Source: Pseudomonadota bacterium
GTDB taxonomy: Bacteria; Pseudomonadota; Gammaproteobacteria; Burkholderiales; Burkholderiaceae_D
DNA: 7,097 bases
Assembly: GCA_023435945.1 (NCBI GenBank)
Contig: JAEZLB010000264.1
Coordinates: forward strand, 1-7,097
Reading direction: 5' to 3'
Shown piece after piece: positions 6,451 to 7,097 of this stretch (position 1 is the stretch's first letter; each line of letters begins with the position of its first letter). Under the pieces are notes generated by a model. The model saw nothing but the letters and a program-made list of their open reading frames with translations. It did no database searches and was not told where the DNA came from. The position numbers and the translations under genes are program-made.

Positions 6451-7097
6451 TCAGGGTGAAACAGGGTGAGCGCCGGGCCAGCCCGGCAGGCTCGTGAAAT
6501 CCAGGTAGGTTTCCGCCGTCACGGCGGACGCCACGCTCAGCCAAGGTATGGCCCCCAGTGGCGGCACCGGCAAACGCGCCACCAGCGTTTCAAAATTCTC
6601 TTTCGCAAAAGCCATATCCGGATCGACCGCATTGGCCACCCAGCCTACCAGCTTCAGACCGCGCGCGGCAATCGCCTCGGCCGTCAGCAGCGCATGATTC
6701 AGGCAACCGAGGCGCAAGCCGACCACCATGATGACCGGCAGATTCAGCCGTTGCGCCAGGTCAGCCGTATCCTCATGGGGGTTCAGGGGCACCCGGAATC
6801 CGCCTACGCCTTCCACCACCACCGCATCGGCCTGATCCACCACCTGCCGGTAGCAGTCGAGGATATGGCCGATGTCGATTTCCACGTTCTCCAGTGCCGC
6901 CGCCACATGCGGCGACGCCGGTTCACACAGCAGATAAGGCGTGGTCAGCGCGGTTGGCAAGGATTGCTGCGTTTCGGCAACCAGCGCATCCACATCGTCA
7001 TTGTGCCCGCTACCGTCGCGCATGACAGCCCCCGCCGCCACCGGTTTCATGCCGATGGCCTTGACGCCACTGCGCGCGAGCTGACGCAGCATGATAC
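6451..7097 (-). CDS. bioD: Dethiobiotin synthetase (N-terminus off window)
   Basis: BioD makes dethiobiotin from 7,8-diaminopelargonic acid, CO2 and ATP, the step before BioB. About 214 residues are visible. Counting the ATG at 7092 as 1, they include GMKPVAAG (14-21) with the substrate-binding lysine, NDDVDAL (31-37) with a Mg-binding aspartate, and EGVGGFRVPL (94-103). VVGLRLGCLNHALLTAEA (123-140) and GWVANAVDP (150-158) are also family motifs. The ATG at 7092 is almost certainly internal, since the frame continues to the window edge and the N-terminal P-loop (normally GTDTxVGKT) has not appeared; about 20-30 residues must lie beyond. It is the first visible gene of the bioD-bioB-ghrA-mvaB cluster; bioA and bioF would be expected upstream in many Burkholderiales (inference). 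Confidence 0.96.
   Translation of the reverse strand, partial: IMLRQLARSGVKAIGMKPVAAGAVMRDGSGHNDDVDALVAETQQSLPTALTTPYLLCEPASPHVAAALENVEIDIGHILDCYRQVVDQADAVVVEGVGGFRVPLNPHEDTADLAQRLNLPVIMVVGLRLGCLNHALLTAEAIAARGLKLVGWVANAVDPDMAFAKENFETLVARLPVPPLGAIPWLSVASAVTAETYLDFTSLPGWPGAHPVSP

Overview
The window is a run of eight genes, all on the minus strand, with no tRNA or rRNA genes, insertion sequences or CRISPR repeats that I can see. The gene content points to a betaproteobacterium of the order Burkholderiales, and an Oxalobacteraceae-like member is plausible (inference). The main pointers are a Bug/TctC-type periplasmic receptor, which is hugely expanded in that order, and a bioD-bioB pair. Every gene looks intact except the two cut by the window ends.

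Left part (1-1990) is a small regulated transport module. A LacI/GntR-type repressor gene (891-1955) lies upstream of a Bug-family solute receptor gene (1-739, C-terminus off the window). The gap between them holds a near-consensus sigma70 promoter (TTGACA, 17 bp, TATCAT). Two 16-bp palindromes built on ATGGTAGCGCTACCAT cover its -10 region and its start site. A third, degenerate copy lies just upstream of the repressor gene. The simplest reading is a repressor that controls both the receptor and itself; its ligand is probably what the receptor binds or a metabolite of it.

Middle part (2157-3413) holds three small genes: a two-TM protein with a PH-like tail (149 aa), a 73-aa two-TM protein, and a GFA/CENP-V-like zinc enzyme. 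Gaps of 55-113 bp separate them, so they need not form one operon.

Right part (3517-7097) is a tight cluster read in the order bioD, bioB, ghrA-like, mvaB. The last two steps of biotin synthesis are followed by a D-2-hydroxyacid dehydrogenase and HMG-CoA lyase. Gaps are 40, 10 and 1 bp, so co-transcription is very likely. HMG-CoA lyase ends leucine degradation, and the biotin-dependent methylcrotonyl-CoA carboxylase acts earlier in that pathway, which gives a possible reason for the linkage. The bio promoter and the start of bioD lie beyond the right edge.

I found no clear new defence or mobile system. The most informative non-coding structure is the triple-operator arrangement around the receptor and repressor genes.
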